Assembly: GCF_039871875.1 (NCBI RefSeq)
Contig: NZ_JBDPMD010000022.1
Span: 1 to 64,000, forward strand
DNA length: 64,000 nucleotides
Direction: 5' to 3'
Origin: Sphaerisporangium sp039871875
GTDB lineage: Bacteria; Actinomycetota; Actinomycetes; Streptosporangiales; Streptosporangiaceae
The notes under the pieces were generated by a model, which saw only the letters and a list, made by a program, of their open reading frames with translations, was not told where the DNA came from and made no database searches. Positions 22,092 through 30,588 of the stretch are shown one piece after another (within the stretch, counting starts at the first letter, position 1; each line of letters starts with the position of its first letter). The translations under genes and the position numbers were made by a program.

Positions 22092-22197
22092 GCCGCTCCA
22101 TCCCCTCAAAAACGTCCGTCCACGCAAAGGTAACGCGTAGCTCAGACATTTGACGGCCAACCACCCGTCCGCGGGGGCATCCGCGCGGCGGGAGAGG

Positions 22198-22851
22198 CTA
22201 CTTCCTGGTGCCGTTCAGGTAGGCGAGGACGGCGAGGACGCGGCGGTTGTCGTCGTCGGAGACGGCGAGGTCGAGTTTGGCGAAGATGGCGGCGGTGTGT
22301 TTGGCCACGGCGCTCTCGCTGAGGAACAGGCGCTGGGCGATGGCGGCGTTGGAACGGCCCTCCGCCATCAGTTCCAGCACCTCGCGCTCGCGGGGGGTGA
22401 GGCGGCCGAGGGGCTCGTTGCGGGCGTTGCTGGCCAGCAGGCGGGCGATGACGTCGGGGTCCATGGCGGTGCCGCCGCCGGCCACGCGGCGTACGGCGTC
22501 CACGAACTGGCCGGCGTTGAAGACGCGGTCCTTCAGCAGGTAGCCGACGCCGCCGGTGCCGTCCGCGAGCAGTTCGCGGGCGTACAACTGCTCGACGTGC
22601 TGCGACAGCACCAGCACCGGCAGGCCGGGGATGCTGCGCCGGGCCGCCAGCGCCGCCTGCAGGCCCTCGTCGGTGAACGTCGGCGGCAGGCGGACGTCCA
22701 CCACCGCCACCTCGGGCCGCTCGTCCAGCAGGGCCTTCAGCAGCTCCGGCCCGGACTCCACCGCCGCCACGATCTCGAACCCGTGCGCCCGCAACAGGTG
22801 GACCAGGCCGTCCCGCAGCAGGAAAAGGTCCTCGGCGATGACAACTCTCAC
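22198..22851 (-). CDS. NarL/LuxR-type response regulator
   Basis: A 217-aa protein: receiver domain with the phosphorylated Asp52 (VAVVDVRLPP), then a GerE-type HTH (LTPREREVLELMAEGRSNAA, IAQRLFLSESAVAKHTAAIF). The GTG at 22851 overlaps the stop of the histidine kinase gene, giving a coupled two-component pair. It probably controls the divergent ABC exporter at 24472-26258. Confidence 0.9.
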   Translation of the reverse strand: MRVVIAEDLFLLRDGLVHLLRAHGFEIVAAVESGPELLKALLDERPEVAVVDVRLPPTFTDEGLQAALAARRSIPGLPVLVLSQHVEQLYARELLADGTGGVGYLLKDRVFNAGQFVDAVRRVAGGGTAMDPDVIARLLASNARNEPLGRLTPREREVLELMAEGRSNAAIAQRLFLSESAVAKHTAAIFAKLDLAVSDDDNRRVLAVLAYLNGTRK

Positions 22852-24344
22852 GTGACCGCTTCCAGCTCCGCCCGTTTCACCGCGCGCAGGCTCTGCGCGG
22901 CGAAGACCACCATAGCCGCACCCAAGCTGATCATGCCGAGGATCATCGGCCACTGCAGCCTTTCCGGCATGTACAGCGCGAGGAACCAGCTACGCTCCGG
23001 CATCTCGAAGAGCTTGAACGCGCCCGCGGCCAGACCTTGCGGGAACAGTGGCAGCCAGAACAACGTCCAGCAGATGTTCACCAGGCGGCGCCGCCACACG
23101 GGCAGCGCTGAGCACGGCTCCCCCGGGAAGGCCCGCGGGATATCGACCGTCGCCGTGGTGGGCCCGCCCACCGGGCTGCGCAACGCGAGCACGCCGTCGA
23201 ACGCGGCGAGCCGCCGCTCGATGCCGCGCAGGCCGCTCCCCCTGGCCGGGTCGGCGCCGCCGTGCCCGTCGTCGATGACGGTGACGCGCAGGGCGGGCCC
23301 CCGATGGCTGATGTCCACCGTGACGGACCGGGCCCCTGAGTGCCGCCCGGCGTTGGCCACCAGCTCGCTGATGACGAAGTAGGCGGCGGACTCGACGGGC
23401 GCCTCGGGCCGGCGTGGCAGGTCCACCGCCACCATGACGTCCAGCGAGCTGTCCAGCGCGAGCGCACGCACCGCGTCGCCGAGGCCGCGCTCGGCGAGCA
23501 CCGGCGGATGGATGCCGCGCACGAGCTGCCGCAGCTCCGTCAGCGACGCGGCCGACGCCTCACGCACCTTGGCGATGAGCGCCCGCGCGGCGGCGGGATC
23601 GCTCTCCACCAGCTCCTCGGCCGCGCCGAGGGTCATGCCGATGGCCACCAGGCGCGCCTGCGCGCCGTCGTGCAGGTCACGCTCGATGCGCCGCAACTCC
23701 GCCGCCTGCGCGTCCACGACCTCGGTGCGGGACCGGTTGAGGTATTTCACCTGCAGGTCCAGGCGGGCCCGTATCGTGGGGCGCAGCAGAGTGCGGGTCC
23801 ACCGGGCGTGCATCTCGGGCGTGCGGACCGCCGCCCACGGCATCGCCGCCAGCAGCACCAGGCCGGCGAGGACCTTCAGCGGGGCGAGCGTGGCGATGAG
23901 CACGATGCCGCCGCCGAGCATCAGCAGCGGCGCGGCCGCGAGCGCGAGCCCCACCACGGGGTTGGCGACCAACCACGCGAAGTCGCGCCAGGTGGCCGGG
24001 TCGCGGATCATCCAGTCGAACTCGCGGTTGAACCGCGGGACGAGGGACGTGCGGTAGCGCATCGACCCCTCGCGGTACCACCCGTCGCGGTCCGGCAGGG
24101 GCGGCGGCGGCGCGGGACGGTACGGCGGCGCGATCGGGATCTCCGACCACGCCTCGGCCAGGGCACGTGCCTGGCCGCACCGGGAACGGAGCAGCCGCAC
24201 GCTGCACGGGTACAGGAACACCAGCCCGAGCCCGAAGCTCAGCGCGTGGAGGCACACGACAAGCGCCGCGATCGCGAGATCGGCAACCGCGAGCGTCACC
24301 AGCGCGAGGCTGTGGCCCAGCCCTCTGAGCGTCCGAAGAATCAT
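22848..24344 (-). CDS. sensor histidine kinase (HisKA_3 type) with unusual C-terminal membrane segments
   Basis: A 498-aa kinase. Residues 12-46 hold membrane helices, about 129-171 two more; the dimerisation motif RRIERDLHDGAQARLV has the phospho-acceptor His225, and a HATPase_c domain (ELVANAGRHSGARSV, VIDDGHGG, GSGLRGIERRL) follows. About 70 residues beyond the ATPase end in two further hydrophobic helices (ICWTLFWLPLFPQGLAAG, WPMILGMISLGAAMVV), an uncommon layout. The signal is unknown; lack of a periplasmic domain suggests intramembrane sensing. Confidence 0.85.
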   Translation of the reverse strand: MILRTLRGLGHSLALVTLAVADLAIAALVVCLHALSFGLGLVFLYPCSVRLLRSRCGQARALAEAWSEIPIAPPYRPAPPPPLPDRDGWYREGSMRYRTSLVPRFNREFDWMIRDPATWRDFAWLVANPVVGLALAAAPLLMLGGGIVLIATLAPLKVLAGLVLLAAMPWAAVRTPEMHARWTRTLLRPTIRARLDLQVKYLNRSRTEVVDAQAAELRRIERDLHDGAQARLVAIGMTLGAAEELVESDPAAARALIAKVREASAASLTELRQLVRGIHPPVLAERGLGDAVRALALDSSLDVMVAVDLPRRPEAPVESAAYFVISELVANAGRHSGARSVTVDISHRGPALRVTVIDDGHGGADPARGSGLRGIERRLAAFDGVLALRSPVGGPTTATVDIPRAFPGEPCSALPVWRRRLVNICWTLFWLPLFPQGLAAGAFKLFEMPERSWFLALYMPERLQWPMILGMISLGAAMVVFAAQSLRAVKRAELEAVT

Positions 24345-24471
24345 AGGGTCAGTTTGCGGCACCGGCGCCGCGCCGGTCATTGGGCGTGGCTGCCCAGCCG
24401 GGGTGTACCTGGATACACCCCCGCCGGGGCCGCAGCCGCATTCCGGCCGCGGCCGCCCGTTCCTACCGTCG

Positions 24472-25443
24472 ATGAGTATGGAAATCATCGAGATCAACGG
24501 CCTGCGCAAGCGGTACGGCGGGCGGGCGGCGATCGACGACGTCTCGTTCAGCGTTGCGGAAGGCGAGGTGTTCGGCGTACTCGGCCGCAACGGCGCCGGC
24601 AAGACGACCACGGTGGAGTGCGTCTCCGGCCTGCGGGTGCCGGACGCCGGCACCGTCAGCGTCGCGGGCCTGGACCCGCGTGAGGACCGGGCGGAGCTGC
24701 GCAGGAGCCTCGGCGTGCAGCTCCAGGACTGCACGCTGCCCGACAAGCTGAGGGTGGGCGAGGCGCTGCGCCTCTACGCCTCTTTCTACGACCACCCGGC
24801 CGACTGGCGCGCGCTGATGGAAGAGGTCGGCCTCGGCCCCAAGCGGGACACCGCGTTCGCCAAGCTGTCCGGCGGGCAGCGCCAGCGGCTGTCCATCGCC
24901 CTCGCCCTGGTGGGCTCGCCGCGTGTGGCGATCCTGGACGAGCTCACCACCGGCCTGGACCCCAAGGCGCGCCGGGAGACGTGGGAGCTCATCGAGCAGG
25001 TCAGGGCCCGGGGCGTCACGATCCTGCTGGTCACCCACTTCATGGAGGAGGCCGAGCGGCTCTGCGACCGCGTCGCCGTGCTGGACGGCGGCCGGGTGGC
25101 GGCCGTGGACACACCGGAAGGCCTCATCGCCCGCGTGGACAACGGCCAGCGGCTGCGCTTCCGGGCCGCCCCGGAGGCCGGGGCCGTGCTGCGGGCGTTA
25201 CCCGAGGCGGCGACCGTCACCACGGAAGGCGACCGGCACACCGTGACCGGCTCAGGCAACCTCCTGCTCGCGGTGGTGACCGCCCTGGCGGCCCACCACA
25301 TCACCCCGAGAGACTTCACGATGGACCGCGCGACATTGGACGACGCCTTCCTGTCCCTGACCGGCCACACCGCCGACGACAGCCACGACACCTCCGCTCC
25401 ACGCCGAACCCACGCGGACCACGATGTCGCGGGGGAGGAATGA
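24472..25443 (+). CDS. ABC transporter ATP-binding protein (ABC-2 exporter)
   Basis: A 323-aa protein with Walker A LGRNGAGKTT, Q-loop VQLQD, signature LSGGQRQRLSIA, Walker B VAILDELTTGLDP and switch His (VTHFMEEAE); a C-terminal DrrA-like extension follows. It pairs with the permease 25446-26258 in drug- or lipid-type export. ATGs at 24472 and 24478 are both possible; the sequence TACCGT just before them suggests a leaderless transcript. Divergent from the two-component pair, which probably regulates it. Confidence 0.9.
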   Translation: MSMEIIEINGLRKRYGGRAAIDDVSFSVAEGEVFGVLGRNGAGKTTTVECVSGLRVPDAGTVSVAGLDPREDRAELRRSLGVQLQDCTLPDKLRVGEALRLYASFYDHPADWRALMEEVGLGPKRDTAFAKLSGGQRQRLSIALALVGSPRVAILDELTTGLDPKARRETWELIEQVRARGVTILLVTHFMEEAERLCDRVAVLDGGRVAAVDTPEGLIARVDNGQRLRFRAAPEAGAVLRALPEAATVTTEGDRHTVTGSGNLLLAVVTALAAHHITPRDFTMDRATLDDAFLSLTGHTADDSHDTSAPRRTHADHDVAGEE

Positions 25444-25445
25444 GC

Positions 25446-26258
25446 ATGGCCACGCCTGTCCGGCAGTCCGCTGCCACGAGGAATCCGCGGCCGGTTCGCC
25501 GCCGTACGCGTGCCGGGGGCATGCGCATGCTGCTGACGACCGAGGCGCTGATCTATCTGCGTGAGCCGATGGCGACGTTCATGACGCTTGGGCTGCCGAT
25601 CGGGCTGCTGCTGGGGCTCGGCCTCTCGATCCCCGATTTCCGCGTCCCGCTGCCGGAGTTCGGGGGCCAGCGGGTCGTGGACACTCAACTGCCCGCCATG
25701 ATGATCATTCTGTCGGTGTCCACGTCGGCGTTCAGCGCGATCCCGGCGGCACTCGCCGTCTACCGCGAGCGCGGCATCCTGCGCAGGCTGTCGGTGACGC
25801 CCGTCCCACCGTCCCGGCTGCTCGGCGCGCAGCTCGTCGTCAACCTGGCCTCCGCCGTGGTGGCGACCGCGCTCACCATCGTCATGGGGCATCTCCTGCT
25901 GGACTCGCGGCTGCCCGCCCAGCTCGGCTGGTTCGCGGTGTCGTTCGTGCTCGGCGTCGGCGCGATGTTCGCGATCGGCTTGCTGCTCGCCGCAGCGATC
26001 CCGAGCAGCCGCGCGGCCGGCGCCATCGGCGCCGTGGTGATGTTCCCCCTGCTGTTCCTCGGCGGCATGTGGGTCCCCAGGGAGGCCATGCCCGAGCTCC
26101 TCCGTCAGATCAGCGACTTCACCCCCACCGGCCCTTTCGGCCAGACCCTGCGCGACGCCTGGGCCGGCACCACCCCCGAGCCGCTTCACCTGGCCGTCCT
26201 CGCCGCCTGGACCCTCCTCGCGAGCATCGCGGCGGCTCGCCTGTTCCGCTGGGAATGA
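25446..26258 (+). CDS. ABC-2 type transporter permease
   Basis: A 270-aa membrane protein with six hydrophobic helices, including MATFMTLGLPIGLLLGLGLS, the cytoplasmic YRERGILRRLSVTPVPPSRL motif typical of ABC-2 permeases, and SRAAGAIGAVVMFPLLFLGG. GGAGG lies eight bases before the ATG at 25446; an ATG at 25440 overlaps the upstream stop and is the alternative. It forms a complex with the preceding ATPase. Confidence 0.9.
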   Translation: MATPVRQSAATRNPRPVRRRTRAGGMRMLLTTEALIYLREPMATFMTLGLPIGLLLGLGLSIPDFRVPLPEFGGQRVVDTQLPAMMIILSVSTSAFSAIPAALAVYRERGILRRLSVTPVPPSRLLGAQLVVNLASAVVATALTIVMGHLLLDSRLPAQLGWFAVSFVLGVGAMFAIGLLLAAAIPSSRAAGAIGAVVMFPLLFLGGMWVPREAMPELLRQISDFTPTGPFGQTLRDAWAGTTPEPLHLAVLAAWTLLASIAAARLFRWE

Positions 26259-26279
26259 CCCCGGCTCCGGAAAAGGGCC

Positions 26280-26310
26280 CCGGCGGCCCGGATCAGGTCC
26301 GGGCCGCCGG
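26280..26310. terminator. bidirectional terminator between ABC permease and soxR
   Basis: CCGGCGGCCCGGA (26280-26292) and TCCGGGCCGCCGG (26298-26310) form a 13-bp stem with a five-base loop between two convergent genes. Confidence 0.75.
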
Positions 26311-26349
26311 ACGCCTTCAGACCGAGGAGCCGGCCGCCCGGCCGTGGGC

Positions 26350-26805
26350 TCAGCCGCCGAGGAGGCGGCGGGGGCCTGGGCCGTGGTGGCCCAGCCGGTC
26401 GCCGGGATTGATCAGCGGGCAGCGGTCCAGGGACATGCAGCCGCAGCCGATGCAGTCGCTGAAGTCGTCCCTGATCTGCTGGAGACGGCGGATGCGCTCG
26501 TCCAGCTCCTCTCGCCAGACCTCGGACATGTGCCGCCAGTCGGCGCGGGTGGGCACGTGGTCCGGAGGGAAGGTGGCGAGGACCGCGGCGATGTCCGCCA
26601 GGGGGATGCCGACGCGTTGCGCCATGCGGATGAGGGCCACACGGCGCAACATGTCCCGCCGGTACCGCCGCTGGTTCCCCGCCGTGCGGCGACTGCTGAT
26701 CAGCCCTTGCCGCTCGTAGAAGTGCAGCGCGGACACGGCCACACCGCTACGCGCCGCCAGCTCCCCGACGGTGAGCTCGAAGCTGATGCCGTCCACGACC
26801 ACCAC
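26350..26805 (-). CDS. soxR: redox-sensitive MerR-family regulator SoxR
   Basis: A 151-aa MerR protein: winged helix (ELAARSGVAVSALHFYERQG), dimerisation helix, and the [2Fe-2S] ligand cluster CIGCGCMSLDRC with Cys118, Cys121, Cys123 and Cys129. In actinomycetes SoxR responds to redox-active secondary metabolites and activates a few oxidoreductase and exporter genes. The promoter region is very short (26806-26850 up to the dnaB stop). No target gene is obvious nearby. Confidence 0.92.
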   Translation of the reverse strand: MVVVDGISFELTVGELAARSGVAVSALHFYERQGLISSRRTAGNQRRYRRDMLRRVALIRMAQRVGIPLADIAAVLATFPPDHVPTRADWRHMSEVWREELDERIRRLQQIRDDFSDCIGCGCMSLDRCPLINPGDRLGHHGPGPRRLLGG

Positions 26806-26850
26806 CGATCACCGTCCGCGGACCTCAACCATACTCAAGGAAAGCGACGG

Positions 26851-29800
26851 TCAGTGCGGCGCCATGTCCACGAACCGGCTGTAATGCCCCTGGAAGGCCA
26901 CCGTCACCGTCGCCGTGGGCCCGTTGCGGTGCTTCGCCACGATGAGGTCGGCCTCACCCGCCCGCGGCGACTCCCGCTCGTAGGCGTCCTCCCGGTGCAG
27001 AAGGATGACGACGTCGGCGTCCTGCTCGATGCTGTTGTGGACCGATACGCCGTTCGCCACGAAGTTGTGGGTGTCTCGCACCGTGGCGTCGTAGACCGGT
27101 TGTTCGCCGAGGCTCTCAATTGACTGAACTTCATCCCAGAACACATCGTTCGTCGCGAGCATCTCGAGATCGGCATCGTGGAGAATCGTGGCCACCCTGC
27201 CCAGCCGCTGCCGGCTTGGAGCATGCTTCCACAGAGTGCTGCCACAGAACTGGCTCCCGAGCCGGGCGGAGAACTCTCGGTGAGTCATACTCCGTTCCGT
27301 CAGAACGCCCCGGACATGGTCCCAGACCTCGCGGGGCACGGTGTCGAGACTCGTATTCGCCTTGATCGCCACGAGCATCGCGAGGCAGCGGGTGGCCCTG
27401 GCCGACCTCTCACCATGCACGCCCACCTCGTTCAGGAACCGGAGCTGGTTCTCAGAACCGTAGACATACAGGTGGTACCCCGGCCGGTAACCGCTCTTGC
27501 GCACTTCCTTCACGCGGGTCATCACATTGAACCGCAGCAGCAGTTGAGCCACATCGTCCACCAGGCGCCGGCTCGTGGAAGAGTAGTAGATCCTCGCCTG
27601 ACCATGCTTCTCATCCCAGGAGACGCTGCCGTCCGTGGCCCACAGATGGCGGAGGAACAGCGCGATCTGCCTTCTCCGTAGTGCGAAGATCCCCTCCGGG
27701 ACGAACTTCTCATGACTCCGAAGGCCAAAGAGTCCCAATCCGTCAAGCCAGGCGGCGATGGGATTACGTCTTCCCCGTGCCAGCCGGTACGGGGAAGGAA
27801 GTCTCACGGTGGTGACCCGAGCAGCGGCATAGTCGTCACGGACCGCTTCTACCCCGAAGTGCTTCGCAGCCTGGGACATCGCCGTGAGGCATGCTTCGTC
27901 TCTGCTCGCGTACCGGATCGGCTGCCGCCGCACGAACGAACCGTCGCCGATCATGTGTGCGAGCAGGACGACCTCGTCGTCCGGCCACTCCCGCAGCTCG
28001 GTGGGAGCGGGGATGTGGCGAGGGACCGCGAGCCGCGTGCCGGTCGTGAGCTCGCCGAGGGGCTGCCATCCCTCATAGGTCATGAAGGGGTGGTTCGCGG
28101 TGGCCTTGACCTCACGCCCCGACCTCAACCGGAGCCGGAACACCTCTTTGACGCCGCTAGGGAAGACATGAGTCATTGTTCGGGGGACGAGCCGGAGCCG
28201 CTCATCGAGAGACCAGACCGGAACATCACGTGCACCTGTCTCCAGCAGCTCGCCGAGCGAGACTTCGGCCCCGGTGTCGGCCCGCAAGATGCGAGTATCT
28301 GCCGTCAGGCATCCAGATTCGCGTAGGTCTGATACCTGGGGGCGCTTGTCGGTGCGTTGCTCGGGGCCGCGGTTGAGCTGGGAGATGGCGATGACAGGGA
28401 CCTCCAGCTCCTTGGCGAGGAGCTTGAGCGCGCGGGAGATCTCGGAGACCTCCTGCTGACGGCTCTCGGTCTTCTTGGGGGAGCTCATGAGCTGGAGGTA
28501 GTCGACGATGACGAAGCGCAGGTCGTGGCGCTGTTTGAGGCGGCGGCACTTGGCGCGGATCTCCATCATCGACATGTTGGGGGAGTCGTCGATGAACAGG
28601 GGGGCCTCGGCGACCTCGCTCATGCGGCGGGCGAGGCGGGTCCAGTCCTCGTCGTTCATGGTGCCCGCGCGCATGGCGTGCAGCGCGACGCGGGCCTCGG
28701 CGGACAGCAGGCGCATGGTGATCTCGTTGCGGGACATCTCCAGCGAGAACACCACCGTCGTCATGTGGTGCTTGATGGCGGCGGACCGCGCGAAGTCCAG
28801 GCCGAGCGTGCTGTTGTGCGTCGGCACGCAGGAGCGGCCGGCGAGGTACATGTGGTCGGCGTTGTCCACCTCGACGCAGCGGACCGGGCGGGACGGCACG
28901 GGGCGCACGGCCACGACGCGCCGGGGACGGGGCCGCACCCCCGCGATCTCCGCGTCCGTGAAGCACACCACGTGGCGGGTGGCCGGGGCGCCGTGGACGG
29001 CCATGGCCCGCACCGTGGCGGTGGCGCCGAGGCTCAGCGCCAGCTCGCGCACGTCCGCGGCGAGACCCGGCCCGCCGAGATCCAGCTCGACCACACCATC
29101 GGCGCGGCGGCCCGCCGTGGCGCACAGGGCGGCCAGCAGCTCCCGCCGCTGCGCGACCGAGCCGCGCAGGTACACCCGCGGGATGCGCCCGAGGTCACCG
29201 AGCCGCGCCGCGAGCACGGACGGCTGCTCGGGCAGGTCGCGCGCGGGCAGCTCGAACGGCGCGGCCGGCTCGACGACCACGTCCGAGCCCGGCAGGGCCG
29301 CGGCGATCTGCCCGGTGGTGAGGACCAGGGAACGGGCGGCGGTGGGCTCAGTGGGGAGGGAACGAGGAGCGGTGCCGCGTGGGGACGGCACGAGGGCGGG
29401 AAGGGTGACGCGCCACTGGTGGAGCGCGTCGGCGACGATGACGGTGCCGTCGTCGAACTCCACCTCGTGGCAGGGGCGGCCGCGCAGCACACCGGTGGCG
29501 GCGACGACGCGGGTGGGCCTGCCGTCGGCGCCGATGAGCAGGTCGCCGGGGCGGACCTCGCCCATCGTGGTCCAGCCGCCGGGTGTGGGCAGCGGGGTGT
29601 CCAGGGCCAGCGCCTTGCCGATGGCGGGGCGGGCGGCCACCACGATCATCTGGCCGGGGTGCAGGCCGTTCATCAGCGCGTCGAGGTCCTGGAAGCCGGT
29701 GGGCACCCCGACCATCTGGCCGCTGCGGCTCCCGATGGCCTCGATCTCGTCCAGCGCCCCCGGCATGATCTCGGAAAGCGGCCGGTAGTCCTCGCTGGTG

Positions 29801-30285
29801 CGCCGCTCGGTGACCGCGTAGATCTCCGCCTGGGCGCGGTCGACCAGCTCGTCGACCTCTTCGTTCTGCCCGCCGTACCCGTAGGAGACGATGCGGGTGC
29901 CCGCCTCGATGAGCCGCCGCAGGATCGCCTGCTCGCGCACGATCTTGGCGTAGTAGCCGGCGTTGGCCGCGGTGGGCACGACGGCCGTCAGGGTGTGGAC
30001 GTACGCGCCGCCGCCCACCCGGGCGATCTCGCCACGCTTGGACAGCTCGCCGAAGACCGTCACCGAGTCCGCGGGCTCGCCGCGGCCGTACAGGTCGAGG
30101 ATGGTGTCGTAGATGATCTGGTGGGCGGGCCGGTAGAAGTCGTCGGAGCGCAGCACCTCGACCACGTCGGCGATGGCGTCCTTGGACAGCAGCATGCCGC
30201 CGAGCACCGACTGCTCGGCCTCGATGTTGGCGGGCGGCGTGCGCTCGAACGGTGTTTCGAACGGCGAGGCGACTTCGCTGCTCAT
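26851..30285 (-). CDS. dnaB: replicative DNA helicase with two inteins
   Basis: The 1144-residue precursor should yield a 451-aa DnaB hexameric helicase after splicing. N-extein residues 1-224 hold the DnaB N-terminal domain and reach ARPAIGK of Walker A; intein 1 is residues 225-491; residues 492-658 (STLGLDFARSAAI ... VIVDYLQLM, Walker B) continue the ATPase; intein 2 is 659-1084; residues 1085-1144 finish with SIEQDADVVILLHR. The ATG at 30285 has AGGAGGGG before it; a longer frame upstream overlaps the MATE gene and is rejected. Unspliced protein would lack an intact P-loop, so splicing is essential. Confidence 0.96.
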   Translation of the reverse strand: MSSEVASPFETPFERTPPANIEAEQSVLGGMLLSKDAIADVVEVLRSDDFYRPAHQIIYDTILDLYGRGEPADSVTVFGELSKRGEIARVGGGAYVHTLTAVVPTAANAGYYAKIVREQAILRRLIEAGTRIVSYGYGGQNEEVDELVDRAQAEIYAVTERRTSEDYRPLSEIMPGALDEIEAIGSRSGQMVGVPTGFQDLDALMNGLHPGQMIVVAARPAIGKALALDTPLPTPGGWTTMGEVRPGDLLIGADGRPTRVVAATGVLRGRPCHEVEFDDGTVIVADALHQWRVTLPALVPSPRGTAPRSLPTEPTAARSLVLTTGQIAAALPGSDVVVEPAAPFELPARDLPEQPSVLAARLGDLGRIPRVYLRGSVAQRRELLAALCATAGRRADGVVELDLGGPGLAADVRELALSLGATATVRAMAVHGAPATRHVVCFTDAEIAGVRPRPRRVVAVRPVPSRPVRCVEVDNADHMYLAGRSCVPTHNSTLGLDFARSAAIKHHMTTVVFSLEMSRNEITMRLLSAEARVALHAMRAGTMNDEDWTRLARRMSEVAEAPLFIDDSPNMSMMEIRAKCRRLKQRHDLRFVIVDYLQLMSSPKKTESRQQEVSEISRALKLLAKELEVPVIAISQLNRGPEQRTDKRPQVSDLRESGCLTADTRILRADTGAEVSLGELLETGARDVPVWSLDERLRLVPRTMTHVFPSGVKEVFRLRLRSGREVKATANHPFMTYEGWQPLGELTTGTRLAVPRHIPAPTELREWPDDEVVLLAHMIGDGSFVRRQPIRYASRDEACLTAMSQAAKHFGVEAVRDDYAAARVTTVRLPSPYRLARGRRNPIAAWLDGLGLFGLRSHEKFVPEGIFALRRRQIALFLRHLWATDGSVSWDEKHGQARIYYSSTSRRLVDDVAQLLLRFNVMTRVKEVRKSGYRPGYHLYVYGSENQLRFLNEVGVHGERSARATRCLAMLVAIKANTSLDTVPREVWDHVRGVLTERSMTHREFSARLGSQFCGSTLWKHAPSRQRLGRVATILHDADLEMLATNDVFWDEVQSIESLGEQPVYDATVRDTHNFVANGVSVHNSIEQDADVVILLHREDAYERESPRAGEADLIVAKHRNGPTATVTVAFQGHYSRFVDMAPH
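27034..28311 (-). other. DnaB intein 2 (class 1, with LAGLIDADG homing endonuclease)
   Basis: These 426 residues begin with Cys1 (CLTADTRILRADTG) and end VSVHN before extein Ser, with block B TANHPFMT and block F VYDATVRDTHNFVANG, so all splicing residues are present. Two LAGLIDADG motifs, LLAHMIGDGS and FLRHLWATDG, keep their catalytic Asp, so the endonuclease looks active. Its GC content is visibly lower than that of the flanking exteins, suggesting recent acquisition. It is inserted after SDLRESG. Confidence 0.93.
28813..29613 (-). other. DnaB intein 1 (class 3-like, Ala1, decayed endonuclease)
   Basis: These 267 residues start ALALDTPLPTPGGW, with Ala in place of Cys/Ser at position 1, and end SCVPTHN before extein Ser. 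Block B has ALHQWRVT (Trp), block F VRCVEVDNADHMYL (Cys) and block G VPTHN (Thr), i.e. the Trp-Cys-Thr signature of class 3 inteins, which splice from the block F Cys. The middle keeps only a trace of a LAGLIDADG motif (ELLAALCATAG) with the acidic residue lost. It interrupts Walker A between Lys and Ser-Thr. Its GC content matches the host. Confidence 0.88.
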
Positions 30286-30383
30286 CCGGACGCCCCTCCT
30301 TGAACCCACCGGCACCCCCGAGGTAGCCGGGGTGACAGTTTCGCCGGTTCCGTGAGAACCGGCAACGTGTCCTGTCGACAAGG

Positions 30384-30469
30384 TTGTGGATAACGTGTGC
30401 AGTTCTCGCCCCAGGGTGTGGGCACACTGGGGACAACTCTGTGGATAACTCAGGGGCGGTTGTCCACAA
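30384..30469. promoter_or_regulatory. cluster of DnaA boxes in the dnaB/MATE intergenic region
   Basis: TTGTGGATAA (30384-30393), CTGTGGATAA (30439-30448) and TTGTCCACAA (30460-30469) match the DnaA box consensus TTRTCCACA on one strand or the other. They lie in the 303-bp gap upstream of dnaB, which is otherwise featureless. They could let DnaA control dnaB transcription or titrate DnaA. It is not the oriC, which lies by dnaA/dnaN. Confidence 0.6.
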
Positions 30470-30588
30470 CCCCGACTGAGCAGCGAAAACCGTATCCACC
30501 GGCTGTGGAGAAAAGAAAGTGGGCAGGACACGCCCTGAACGGCCACCCCGGGTGACGGCCACCCGGGCGTAATAGGCAAAATAGGCGG

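Noticed and set aside
26806..26850. SoxR box upstream of soxR
   Set aside because: CCTCAACCATACTCAAGG looks similar at first but is not a proper dyad, so I do not list it.
30384..30469. Chromosomal oriC
   Set aside because: Only three boxes, no AT-rich unwinding stretch, and no dnaA or dnaN next to it; parAB at the right edge points to oriC beyond the window.
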